A stretch of DNA of 15,667 nt. Origin: Eubacteriales bacterium (GTDB lineage Bacteria > Bacillota > Clostridia > Lachnospirales > Lachnospiraceae). Location of the stretch: the NCBI GenBank assembly GCA_030536565.1, contig JAUNPT010000034.1:1-15667 (forward strand). The letters run 5' to 3'. Made by a program: the position numbers and the translations under genes. Each line of letters opens with the position of its first letter. Positions within the stretch are counted from its first letter, which is position 1. The notes under the pieces were generated by a model that did not search any database, was not told where the DNA came from, and was given only the letters and a program-made list of their open reading frames with translations. Of the stretch, positions 1-5,908 are shown one piece after another.

Positions 1-50
1 AACACTAGCCTTCCAAGCTAGATACGTGGGTTCGATTCCCATCACCCGCT
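1..50 (+). tRNA. tRNA-Gly (anticodon UCC), 5' end cut by the window edge
   Basis: The anticodon stem is 5-9 pairing with 17-21, enclosing a seven-base loop 10-16 with anticodon TCC at 12-14, which reads glycine GGA/GGG codons. The T arm follows at about 26-42 with the invariant TTCGATT loop. The 3' acceptor strand CACCCGC lies at 43-49, with discriminator T at 50. CCA is not encoded. A run of T from 50 to 56 may end the transcript. The 5' acceptor strand, D arm and start of the gene lie outside the window. Confidence 0.93.
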
Positions 51-91
51 TTTTTTGTATCCTTTTAGAGATTACAGGGCAGGAAAAATAT

Positions 92-799
92 ATGATAGAC
101 AATTATGTAGCATTGGATTTAGAGACGACAGGGCTGAATCCATCAAGAGACAGAATAATAGAAATAGGAATGGCACGTTTTGAAAATGGCACGCTAACCG
201 CTGATTATGAACAGCTGATTCATCCTGGCATGTCTTTGCCGGAACATATTACACAGCTGACAGGAATAAATGACAATATGCTTAAAGACAAACCATTAAT
301 TGGAGATGTGATTGGCGATATAATTGCATTTATTGGGGAAAACCCAATTCTTGGACATAATGTTATATTTGATTACAGCTTTTTAAAGAAGGCGGCGGTC
401 AATTCGGGCAGAAAGATTTCCTTAAGAGGGATTGATACCTTAAAAATTGCAAGACGTGTGCTTCCGGAAGCAGAGCATAAAAGTCTTGAGTATCTGTGCC
501 AGTATTTTGATATAAATCCGGGACATTCCCACAGGGCATTGGATGATGCTTTGAGTGCGGCCATGCTTTTTGAGAAAATGCATGAAATCAAGCCAGAGGA
601 TTCAGGCTTCCAGCTGACAACACAGCTTATATACGCCGTGAAAAAGGACAGTCCAATTACTGCGGCACAGAGACGTTTGCTGACAGCGCTGCTGGAGCAT
701 AATTCGCTTCAGCTGGAACAGGAAATAGATATGATGACTAAAAGTGAAGCCTCAAGGCAGATAGACCTTATTATATCACAATATGGAAAAAATACATAA
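92..799 (+). CDS. DEDDh 3'-5' exonuclease, DNA polymerase III epsilon/PolC-exonuclease type
   Basis: A 235-residue stand-alone exonuclease of the DnaQ-like superfamily, expected to remove nucleotides from DNA (or RNA) 3' ends using two metal ions. All motifs are visible: Exo I ALDLETTGL with D9 and E11, Exo II GHNVIFDYSFL with D94, and Exo III HRALDD with H147 and D152 in the DEDDh spacing. The catalytic domain covers about residues 5-165. The last 50 residues form a separate module with a T..Q...L..L start near 190 and MTKSEASRQID near 215-224, resembling a short tail I have seen on unrelated bacterial proteins (DUF3072-like, from memory). I chose the ATG at 92 because the in-frame start at 26 lies inside the tRNA, and AGG precedes 92. 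It lies just downstream of the tRNA and ends in a strong terminator. No polymerase domain is present, so it is probably a repair or housekeeping nuclease; the exact substrate is unknown. Confidence 0.9.
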   Translation: MIDNYVALDLETTGLNPSRDRIIEIGMARFENGTLTADYEQLIHPGMSLPEHITQLTGINDNMLKDKPLIGDVIGDIIAFIGENPILGHNVIFDYSFLKKAAVNSGRKISLRGIDTLKIARRVLPEAEHKSLEYLCQYFDINPGHSHRALDDALSAAMLFEKMHEIKPEDSGFQLTTQLIYAVKKDSPITAAQRRLLTALLEHNSLQLEQEIDMMTKSEASRQIDLIISQYGKNT

Positions 800-832
800 A
801 AACTGCAGGCTACATCATTGCCTGCAGTTTTT
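798..832. terminator. Bidirectional intrinsic terminator
   Basis: A perfect 13-bp stem (798-810 with 820-832) encloses a 9-base loop, with an A run on one flank and a T run on the other. It can stop the exonuclease transcript on + and the convergent gene on -. The stop codon of the minus-strand gene lies in the hairpin (810-812). Confidence 0.9.
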
Positions 833-1406
833 GGATAATAATATTTTTTGAAAGAGAATTAAGCTTTTCTGCTTTGTCCAGAAGTCCGTTTATTTTGTCA
901 GGACAGCCATTTTTAATATAGAGCGCTGCCAAATCAATATAGTTGGAGCTTATATCAGAACCCCATTGGATTCCAAGTTCAAGAAAATAGACTGCTTCAT
1001 ATGTCAGTCCGTCTTCTATAAGAAGATGACCAAGAGCTGCTAAAGTTTTGGCAAGCTCGGTGAAATTATCATCATATTCACTAAGGAAGGGAAGATTGGC
1101 AGCTCCATATGCCATTTTAATGTCTGTGTTGCTCAAGCCAGTGAGATTAAGGATTTTTTTGTCACGCATGTTTTCAAGCTGTTCTAAATATTTTTTTATT
1201 TGGCAGTTATCAGTTGCAATGGCTGGAAGAATTTCAGGAATTGTTATATAATGTAGATGTTCAATATCCTGTTTACGTACGGAATTGGCTTTGCTTTCAC
1301 GTTCCCAGAACAGCCGGTCGGCTTCCTGCTGTTTTCGGCCACTTTTTTTCATTGCACTTCGGAATATGAAAAGCAGAATTAAAACAAATGGAAATAAATA
1401 GCGCAT
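810..1406 (-). CDS. Membrane-anchored helical-repeat (TPR-like) protein, conserved but uncharacterised in clostridia
   Basis: I recognise this 198-residue protein as one seen widely in clostridia but know no function for it. Residues 1-17 are a hydrophobic anchor, followed by a basic stretch (MKKSGRK at 19-25). The most family-like part is FWERESKAN (33-41), then a linker to about 85, then ILNLTGLSNTDIKMAYGAAN (85-104). From about 115 to 195 there are amphipathic helix pairs with TPR-like spacing (alanine and leucine at fixed intervals, DLAALYIKNG at 158-167), which suggests a protein-binding scaffold on the membrane. I chose the start at 1406 because GAGGT sits 7 bases upstream; the longer reading from 1508 crosses the divergent small gene. 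It converges on the exonuclease gene and is divergent from the peptide at 1450, with only 43 bases between starts, so its promoter must overlap that peptide gene. Family identity is moderately sure; function is unknown. Confidence 0.75.
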   Translation of the reverse strand: MRYLFPFVLILLFIFRSAMKKSGRKQQEADRLFWERESKANSVRKQDIEHLHYITIPEILPAIATDNCQIKKYLEQLENMRDKKILNLTGLSNTDIKMAYGAANLPFLSEYDDNFTELAKTLAALGHLLIEDGLTYEAVYFLELGIQWGSDISSNYIDLAALYIKNGCPDKINGLLDKAEKLNSLSKNIIIQKLQAMM

Positions 1407-1449
1407 AAATAACCTCGTGTTATTTTGTAGTAGTTTTATGGAGGAGTAA

Positions 1450-1557
1450 ATGATTAATTTTAATAACAAAAAAACCAAGAAAATGTTTTCTACTGTATTA
1501 ATTATCATTCTTGTGCTTGCGATGGTTGTTCCAGTAGTTGTCGCAGCACTTATGTAG
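1450..1557 (+). CDS. Small single-span membrane peptide (35 aa)
   Basis: The ATG at 1450 is preceded by a near-perfect ribosome binding site (GGAGGAG at about 1440-1446) and opens a 35-residue frame ending in TAG at 1555. The product has a lysine-rich N-terminus (NNKKTKK, residues 5-11) and one hydrophobic segment over about residues 13-34 with a VVP motif in it, the layout of an N-in single-span peptide or an uncleaved signal-like sequence. Similar lysine-then-hydrophobic small proteins occur in Lachnospiraceae (from memory). It is too short for most ORF callers. It starts 43 bases from the divergent anchored protein and 60 bases before the AIR-synthase-like gene on the same strand, with no terminator between, so it may be co-transcribed with that gene. 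Function unknown. Confidence 0.65.
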   Translation: MINFNNKKTKKMFSTVLIIILVLAMVVPVVVAALM

Positions 1558-1617
1558 GTATCCTATGAAAAATATTATAAACGATTTAACACATTTATAC
1601 AAGTGAGGCTATATAAT

Positions 1618-2565
1618 ATGAAAACAGGAAAAATATCTAACACGGTTTTAAAGCGTTCTGTGTTAAAACGGATTAGGAACAGGGGTGAGTATCTCAAGGC
1701 TAAACCAAGTGTGGGTTCAGACTGTGCAGTTTTAAGTCTGCCACAGGAAAGCAGGGTCTTGCTTACAACTACGTCTGGCCGATGGGCGGTGTATGAGGCT
1801 CTTAATAATATCTCTGTTAAGGGTGGAAATCTGGCTGCTGTCCAATGCAGCATTACTTTGCCGGAGCATTCTGAGGAGACAGAGCTTAAAGATATAGTGT
1901 CAGAGCTTGAAAGGCAGTGTGAATATGTGGGAGTGCCGATATCAGGCGGGCATACTGAGGCTGCATATTATGTGGACAAGCCTGTAGTGCATATTACAGG
2001 TGTCGGATTTGCAAATGAATATATACAAAAGGCCAAGGCAGGTCAGGACATTATTGCGGCAGGATATATAGGAGTAAGTGGAATACGCACTATTTCAAAA
2101 TTGAAGGAGCAGGAGATTCTTAAACTCTATTCGGCTGATGTACTTGATAAAGCTGCTGGCAGCGAGGCAGAGCTGACAGCAAAGGATAAGGCTGAAATTG
2201 GCTTTAGGGCAGGAGCCAGTTATATGCATGATATGTCTTTTGGTGGAATATGGGCAGCCTTATGGGATATGGCGGAATACTGCAATGTTGGTTTTCAGGT
2301 AGACTTTAAAACAATTCCGGTAAGGCAGGAAATTATTGAAATCTGTGAAATATTTGATATTAATCCATATCAGCTGGAATCAGTGGGAGGTGTACTGATG
2401 ACGAGCAGTTATGGCAGTGCGGTTGTTGAACAGCTGCTTAATAATGGAATACCGGCAGCAGTTATTGGCAGAGTGACGCAGGGAAATCAAAAAATCATAC
2501 GGAATCAGGACGAGATTAGATACCTTGATAGTCCTAAGACAGATGAACTTGTAAAATTTAAGTGA
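1618..2565 (+). CDS. AIR synthase-related (PurM/HypE-like) ATP-binding protein
   Basis: A 315-residue protein of the PurM/HypE/ThiL/SelD superfamily, whose members bind ATP in the cleft of a dimer and phosphorylate or dehydrate small molecules or thiocarboxamides. Visible marks are the N-terminal GKISNTVLKRSVLKRI helix with the glycine-aspartate loop SVGSDCAVL at 31-39 (the superfamily GxDxA loop), the central sheet with VPISGGHTEAA at 106-115, and a C-terminal domain with GVLMTS-type and IPAAVIGRV strands. There is no hydrogenase cluster and no purine operon nearby, and the HypE C-terminal cysteine is absent, so it is neither HypE nor PurM proper. The start at 1618 is preferred over the GTG at 1603 because that GTGAGG is the Shine-Dalgarno sequence at 9-base spacing. 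The substrate is not known. Confidence 0.8.
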   Translation: MKTGKISNTVLKRSVLKRIRNRGEYLKAKPSVGSDCAVLSLPQESRVLLTTTSGRWAVYEALNNISVKGGNLAAVQCSITLPEHSEETELKDIVSELERQCEYVGVPISGGHTEAAYYVDKPVVHITGVGFANEYIQKAKAGQDIIAAGYIGVSGIRTISKLKEQEILKLYSADVLDKAAGSEAELTAKDKAEIGFRAGASYMHDMSFGGIWAALWDMAEYCNVGFQVDFKTIPVRQEIIEICEIFDINPYQLESVGGVLMTSSYGSAVVEQLLNNGIPAAVIGRVTQGNQKIIRNQDEIRYLDSPKTDELVKFK

Positions 2566-2603
2566 AAAAATCAGTAAAAAGCAAGGAAAAGAAAAAAATT
2601 TCA

Positions 2604-2632
2604 TTTCCTAATAGACTGACAGGTGTTATAAT
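2604..2632 (+). promoter_or_regulatory. Extended -10 promoter for cheX-trmL
   Basis: A perfect TATAAT at 2627-2632 is preceded by TG at 2624-2625 (extended -10 form). The -35 position 2604-2609 reads TTTCCT, a poor match, as is usual for extended -10 promoters. It lies 31 bases before the cheX start in the 98-base gap after the AIR-synthase-like gene. Confidence 0.6.
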
Positions 2633-2663
2633 AATAAGACAATTAACTTTTGGGAGGTACGGT

Positions 2664-3140
2664 ATGGGTGACATAAGTGTAGAATATATTAACCCATTTT
2701 TGATGGCGGCAACATCTATCATGCGTGATATATGTCAGGTTGAGATGAAAATTGGTAAGCCATATGTAAAAAGCACAGAATTTGAGCAGGAATCAGTTAT
2801 AATTATGATTGGTGTGACGGGAGAAATGCGTGGTCAGGTTATGATTGCGTTTTCATATGAGAAGGCACTTGATATTGCGTCAAGAATGATGATGGGAATG
2901 CCTGTTACAGAGCTGGACGAGATGTCAACAAGTGCTATAAGTGAACTGGGGAACATGATTATGGGAAATGCAGCAACGCTTCTTTCTACGAAAGGCATCG
3001 GAATAGATATCACTCCTCCGACAATCTGCCGGGGGACGGTTAAGTTTGCCCAGAGCTATACAAAAAATATCTGTATTCCATTGAGTAATGAAAATGATAT
3101 TACTATGGAGATTGATATTGCGGTAAAGAATGATAAGTAA
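2664..3140 (+). CDS. cheX: CheX-like chemotaxis phosphatase
   Basis: A 158-residue protein of the CheC/CheX/FliY family, which removes phosphate from the chemotaxis regulator CheY-P. The active-site helix is clear: SAISELGNMIMGN with E94 and N97 in the ExxN arrangement that positions the attacking water. One such helix, as in CheX, rather than two as in CheC, fits the short length. The hydrophobic strands VIIMIGVTGEMRGQVMIAF at 45-63 form the family sheet, and TPP at 117-119 matches the conserved loop after the catalytic helix. The start at 2664 is chosen because GGGAGG sits 6 bases upstream; the longer frame from 2562 is lysine-rich and crosses the promoter. It is followed by trmL after 32 bases. 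No other chemotaxis gene is in the window. Non-chemotaxis CheX-domain proteins exist, so the CheY link is inferred. Confidence 0.8.
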   Translation: MGDISVEYINPFLMAATSIMRDICQVEMKIGKPYVKSTEFEQESVIIMIGVTGEMRGQVMIAFSYEKALDIASRMMMGMPVTELDEMSTSAISELGNMIMGNAATLLSTKGIGIDITPPTICRGTVKFAQSYTKNICIPLSNENDITMEIDIAVKNDK

Positions 3141-3172
3141 ATGACAGATATGTTGTAAAAAAGGAAACAGTT

Positions 3173-3670
3173 ATGTTAAATATTGTTTTACATGAGCCGG
3201 AGATGCCGGCTAATACTGGGAATATTGGAAGAACCTGTGTGGCAGCTGGTGCAAGGCTCCATTTAATCGAGCCTTTGGGATTTAGCCTGAATGAGAAGAT
3301 GCTAAAGCGGGCCGGACTGGATTACTGGGATAAGTTAGATGTCACGGTGTATGATGATTATAATGACTTTCTTGATAAAAACTCGGGTGCTAAGATATAT
3401 ATGGCAACAACAAAAGCACATCAGACTTATGCTGATGTGCAGTATGAAAAAGACTGTTATATTATGTTTGGAAAAGAGAGCGCAGGAATTCCAGAGGAAA
3501 TTCTAATTGATAATGAAGCTTCCTGCATAAGGATTCCCATGATTGGGGAAATCAGAAGTCTTAATCTTTCTAATTCAGTTGCTATAGTTTTGTATGAAGC
3601 ATTAAGACAGGAAAATTTCGCCAGTATGAACTGCGAAGGGCATCTGCACCGTCTTAGCTGGAAGCAGTAA
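3173..3670 (+). CDS. trmL: tRNA (cytidine/uridine-34-2'-O)-methyltransferase TrmL
   Basis: A 165-residue SPOUT-family methyltransferase that uses S-adenosylmethionine to methylate the 2'-hydroxyl of the wobble nucleotide in certain leucine tRNAs. The three family motifs are present: PEMPANTGNIGRTC (9-22), with N14 and R20 in the substrate site; FGKESAGIP (99-107), which starts the trefoil knot; and RIPMIGEIRSLNLSNSVAIV (120-139), which closes the SAM-binding knot. Length and lack of extra domains match TrmL rather than TrmH or RlmB. AAGGAAA precedes the ATG by about 6 bases. It lies 32 bases after cheX and probably shares its promoter. A weak stem (3662-3666 with 3681-3685) and T run follow the stop. 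Confidence 0.92.
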   Translation: MLNIVLHEPEMPANTGNIGRTCVAAGARLHLIEPLGFSLNEKMLKRAGLDYWDKLDVTVYDDYNDFLDKNSGAKIYMATTKAHQTYADVQYEKDCYIMFGKESAGIPEEILIDNEASCIRIPMIGEIRSLNLSNSVAIVLYEALRQENFASMNCEGHLHRLSWKQ

Positions 3671-3688
3671 TCGCAGCTGTTGCTTTTT
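3662..3688 (+). terminator. Weak candidate terminator after trmL
   Basis: AAGCA at 3662-3666 can pair with TGCTT at 3681-3685, with a T run at 3684-3688. The stem is short and the loop long (14 bases). It lies at the convergent junction with the histidine kinase gene, where a terminator is expected, but the structure is poor. Confidence 0.25.
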
Positions 3689-5138
3689 AGGTGAATGATG
3701 TGTGGGCATGGGTAAGAGTGAATATAAATTCTGTGCCTACATCAGGGGTGCTTACAACGTCAATAGTCTCATTGTGAGCCTGAATAATTTCTTTTGTGAT
3801 GGAAAGGCCTAATCCAGAGCCTTTCTTATCACGTCCTCTTGAGGAATCTGATTTATAAAATCTGTCAAATATCTTTCCTATGTTTTCCTTTGGGATTCCA
3901 ACGCCGTAATCTTTTATAGAAACATAAACTTTTTCACCCTTTTCGCGCAGGGTAATATCTATATTGGAGTTGTCCAGGCTGAATTTAATTGCATTATCCA
4001 CCAGATTATATATAACCTGCTGTATTTTGCCAGCGTCGGCTTTGACATATTCTTTTTCATTGGCAAAAATCAGTGAAAATTTAATGTTGCGTGCTTTGCA
4101 GTTACCTTCAAAGGTTTCTATAATGTGGCGTATGATTGAATTGATATCAAAAATAGTAATGTCCAGACGTACCGTTTTAGGATCCATTTCATTTAAGGTT
4201 AGTATGTTGCTGGTAAGCTTCGTGAGCCTGTCGGTTTCAAATAATACTATATTAATATATTTGTTTACCATCTCCAGAGGAATTGTCCCGTCTTCAATTG
4301 CTTCAAGATACCCCTTTATAGAGGTAAGAGGAGAACGGAAGTCATGGGATATGTTTGATAAAAACTTCTGCTGGAATTTGTCAGTTTCATTTAATTCAGA
4401 AGCCATATAATTCAGGGAGTGTGCCAGATGTCCGATTTCATCGTTGTTGCGTGGTTCAATATGGTAGGAAAAGTTTCCCTTACCATATTCCTTGATGGCT
4501 TTAATAATATCTTTTAGCGGATTATGAATCTGAAGCATAAATAATATAATAAATGCAAGACTGAGAATCATAATAATCATCAGTGTAATATAATTGGTGT
4601 CATGAGTAGTATATACACGATCTATAATCACAGATTCAGGAACATGGACTACCACATATCCTTTTGTTGTGAATGAATTAGTGATAGGGGCGTATACGCT
4701 TAATGTAGATTCATCAAATATTCCATAGAAATTACCGACAGATGAGTGGGAATTTCCAAGGACTGAATAATCAAAGTCTGGAATATTATATAAAAATGTT
4801 TCTTCCTGATTGTTTTCAAGAGATTTTTCTGAACCAGTGTCTAAAAAAACATTGCCATTGGAGTCAATGAACATGATTCTTGACTGGTTAAGCTGTGCGA
4901 CCGTCTTTAATTCAGTCTGGATAATCTTGACATGGCCATTGCTGAAGTAATCAGGCGCAAATTCTGAAGCAATAGAATTTGCCTGATGGTACATCAAAGA
5001 AGACCATGTCTGGTATATTTTTTGATAATCAATGTTGTAGATAATTGTTGAAATGCTTATAAAGCCTATAATTGTTATTCCTATATATATTAAAATGTAT
5101 TTTGACAGAAGATTTAGCTTAATAAGATGAAACTTCAT
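3687..5138 (-). CDS. Membrane sensor histidine kinase with HAMP domain
   Basis: A 483-residue two-component sensor. The order is: TM1 about 13-33; an extracytoplasmic sensor region 34-182 with a PAS/Cache-like pattern (RIMFIDSNGNVFLDTG at 87-102, then YAPITNS and GYVVVHVP strands); TM2 183-203; HAMP 204-256; a dimerisation helix with the phospho-accepting H265 in SNISHDFRSP; then a complete ATPase domain with N box NLVDNAIKF (378-386), G1 DYGVGIP (410-416), F box FDRFYK (424-429) and G2 GSGLGLSI (440-447). No catalytic residue is missing. The start is preceded by GGGG and lies 19 bases after the response-regulator stop, so the two are co-transcribed partners. The architecture is like PhoR/ResE-class kinases. 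The signal sensed is not visible; a folded 150-residue external region suggests a direct external or envelope signal. Confidence 0.92.
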   Translation of the reverse strand: MKFHLIKLNLLSKYILIYIGITIIGFISISTIIYNIDYQKIYQTWSSLMYHQANSIASEFAPDYFSNGHVKIIQTELKTVAQLNQSRIMFIDSNGNVFLDTGSEKSLENNQEETFLYNIPDFDYSVLGNSHSSVGNFYGIFDESTLSVYAPITNSFTTKGYVVVHVPESVIIDRVYTTHDTNYITLMIIMILSLAFIILFMLQIHNPLKDIIKAIKEYGKGNFSYHIEPRNNDEIGHLAHSLNYMASELNETDKFQQKFLSNISHDFRSPLTSIKGYLEAIEDGTIPLEMVNKYINIVLFETDRLTKLTSNILTLNEMDPKTVRLDITIFDINSIIRHIIETFEGNCKARNIKFSLIFANEKEYVKADAGKIQQVIYNLVDNAIKFSLDNSNIDITLREKGEKVYVSIKDYGVGIPKENIGKIFDRFYKSDSSRGRDKKGSGLGLSITKEIIQAHNETIDVVSTPDVGTEFIFTLTHAHTSFT

Positions 5139-5157
5139 ATTTTACCCCATAAAAAAG

Positions 5158-5859
5158 TTATTTTGTTACAAATTTATAACCTATTCCCCAGACAGTTTCA
5201 ATTGACCAGTGCGGGTGGTCTTTGATTTTTTCCCGGATTCGTTTAATGTGGACATCAACAGTACGTGTGTCGCCAATATACTCATAGCCCCAGATATGGT
5301 CTAATAGCTGCTCGCGCGTAAAGACCTGATTAGGAGAAGATGCCAGAAAATACAAGAGCTCCAATTCCTTAGGCGGCATTTCTACGTTCTTACCTTCATA
5401 CAGGACAGAGTAATTATCCAGATTGATGGTTAAGTCTTCGTATTCAACAAACTGACTGTTGTCAGATACAGCACCTATGGTCTGTGGCATATGATAGCGC
5501 CTCAGAACAGCTTTTACACGTGCAATAAGCTCTTTAGTCTCAAACGGTTTGATCATGTAGTCGTCAGCACCAAGCTCAAGGCCCAGAACCTTGTCAAATG
5601 TTTCGCCTTTTGCAGAAAGCATAATGATTGGTACGTTGCTGGATTTTCTGATTTCACGGCATACCTGATAACCGTCGATTCCAGGGAGCATCAAATCCAA
5701 TAGTATAAGGTTAGGTTTAAAAATCATATTCTGCTCTAATGCTGATTCTCCGTCATATACTATCTTAGTTTCATAGCATTCCTTAACAAGGTATAATGAA
5801 ATAAGCTCTGCAATGTTTTCGTCGTCATCTACAACTAATATTCTTTGCTTTGTAACCAT
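5158..5859 (-). CDS. OmpR/PhoB-family response regulator
   Basis: A 233-residue DNA-binding regulator, partner of the kinase encoded next. The receiver domain (about 5-120) has the acidic pocket D11-D13, the phosphorylation site D55 in LLDLMLPGIDG, the switch residue S82 and the conserved K104 in IKPF. After a linker, the winged helix (about 135-233) has MPPKELELLYFLASSP, the recognition-helix region TRTVDVHIKRIREKI and the closing WGIGYKF hairpin, all standard for OmpR/PhoB transcription factors that bind direct repeats as dimers. A strong GAGAGGG ribosome binding site precedes the ATG at 5859. It lies 45 bases downstream of mutS2 on the same strand, with a perfect inverted repeat in the gap that could be an autoregulatory site. 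The best-matching family members are PhoP/ResD/WalR-like, but the regulon cannot be assigned. Confidence 0.93.
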   Translation of the reverse strand: MVTKQRILVVDDDENIAELISLYLVKECYETKIVYDGESALEQNMIFKPNLILLDLMLPGIDGYQVCREIRKSSNVPIIMLSAKGETFDKVLGLELGADDYMIKPFETKELIARVKAVLRRYHMPQTIGAVSDNSQFVEYEDLTINLDNYSVLYEGKNVEMPPKELELLYFLASSPNQVFTREQLLDHIWGYEYIGDTRTVDVHIKRIREKIKDHPHWSIETVWGIGYKFVTK

Positions 5860-5888
5860 AATTTACCCTCTCTTTTATTTAAAGTTTA

Positions 5889-5908
5889 ATAGTTAATTGT
5901 GTAACTAT
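5889..5908. promoter_or_regulatory. Inverted repeat between mutS2 and the response-regulator gene
   Basis: ATAGTTA at 5889-5895 and TAACTAT at 5902-5908 form a perfect 7-bp inverted repeat with a 6-base spacer. It overlaps the mutS2 stop codon and sits 30 bases upstream of the response-regulator start. It is too weak and lacks a T run, so it is not a good terminator; an operator is possible. AT-rich palindromes arise easily by chance. Confidence 0.3.

Noticed and set aside
1603..1617. GTG at 1603 as the start of the AIR-synthase-like gene
   Set aside because: GTGAGG is better read as the ribosome binding site of the ATG at 1618, where the conserved N-terminus begins.
2562..2663. Upstream extension of cheX from 2562
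   Set aside because: It would add a lysine-rich non-conserved stretch, cover the extended -10 promoter and skip the strong GGGAGG before 2664.
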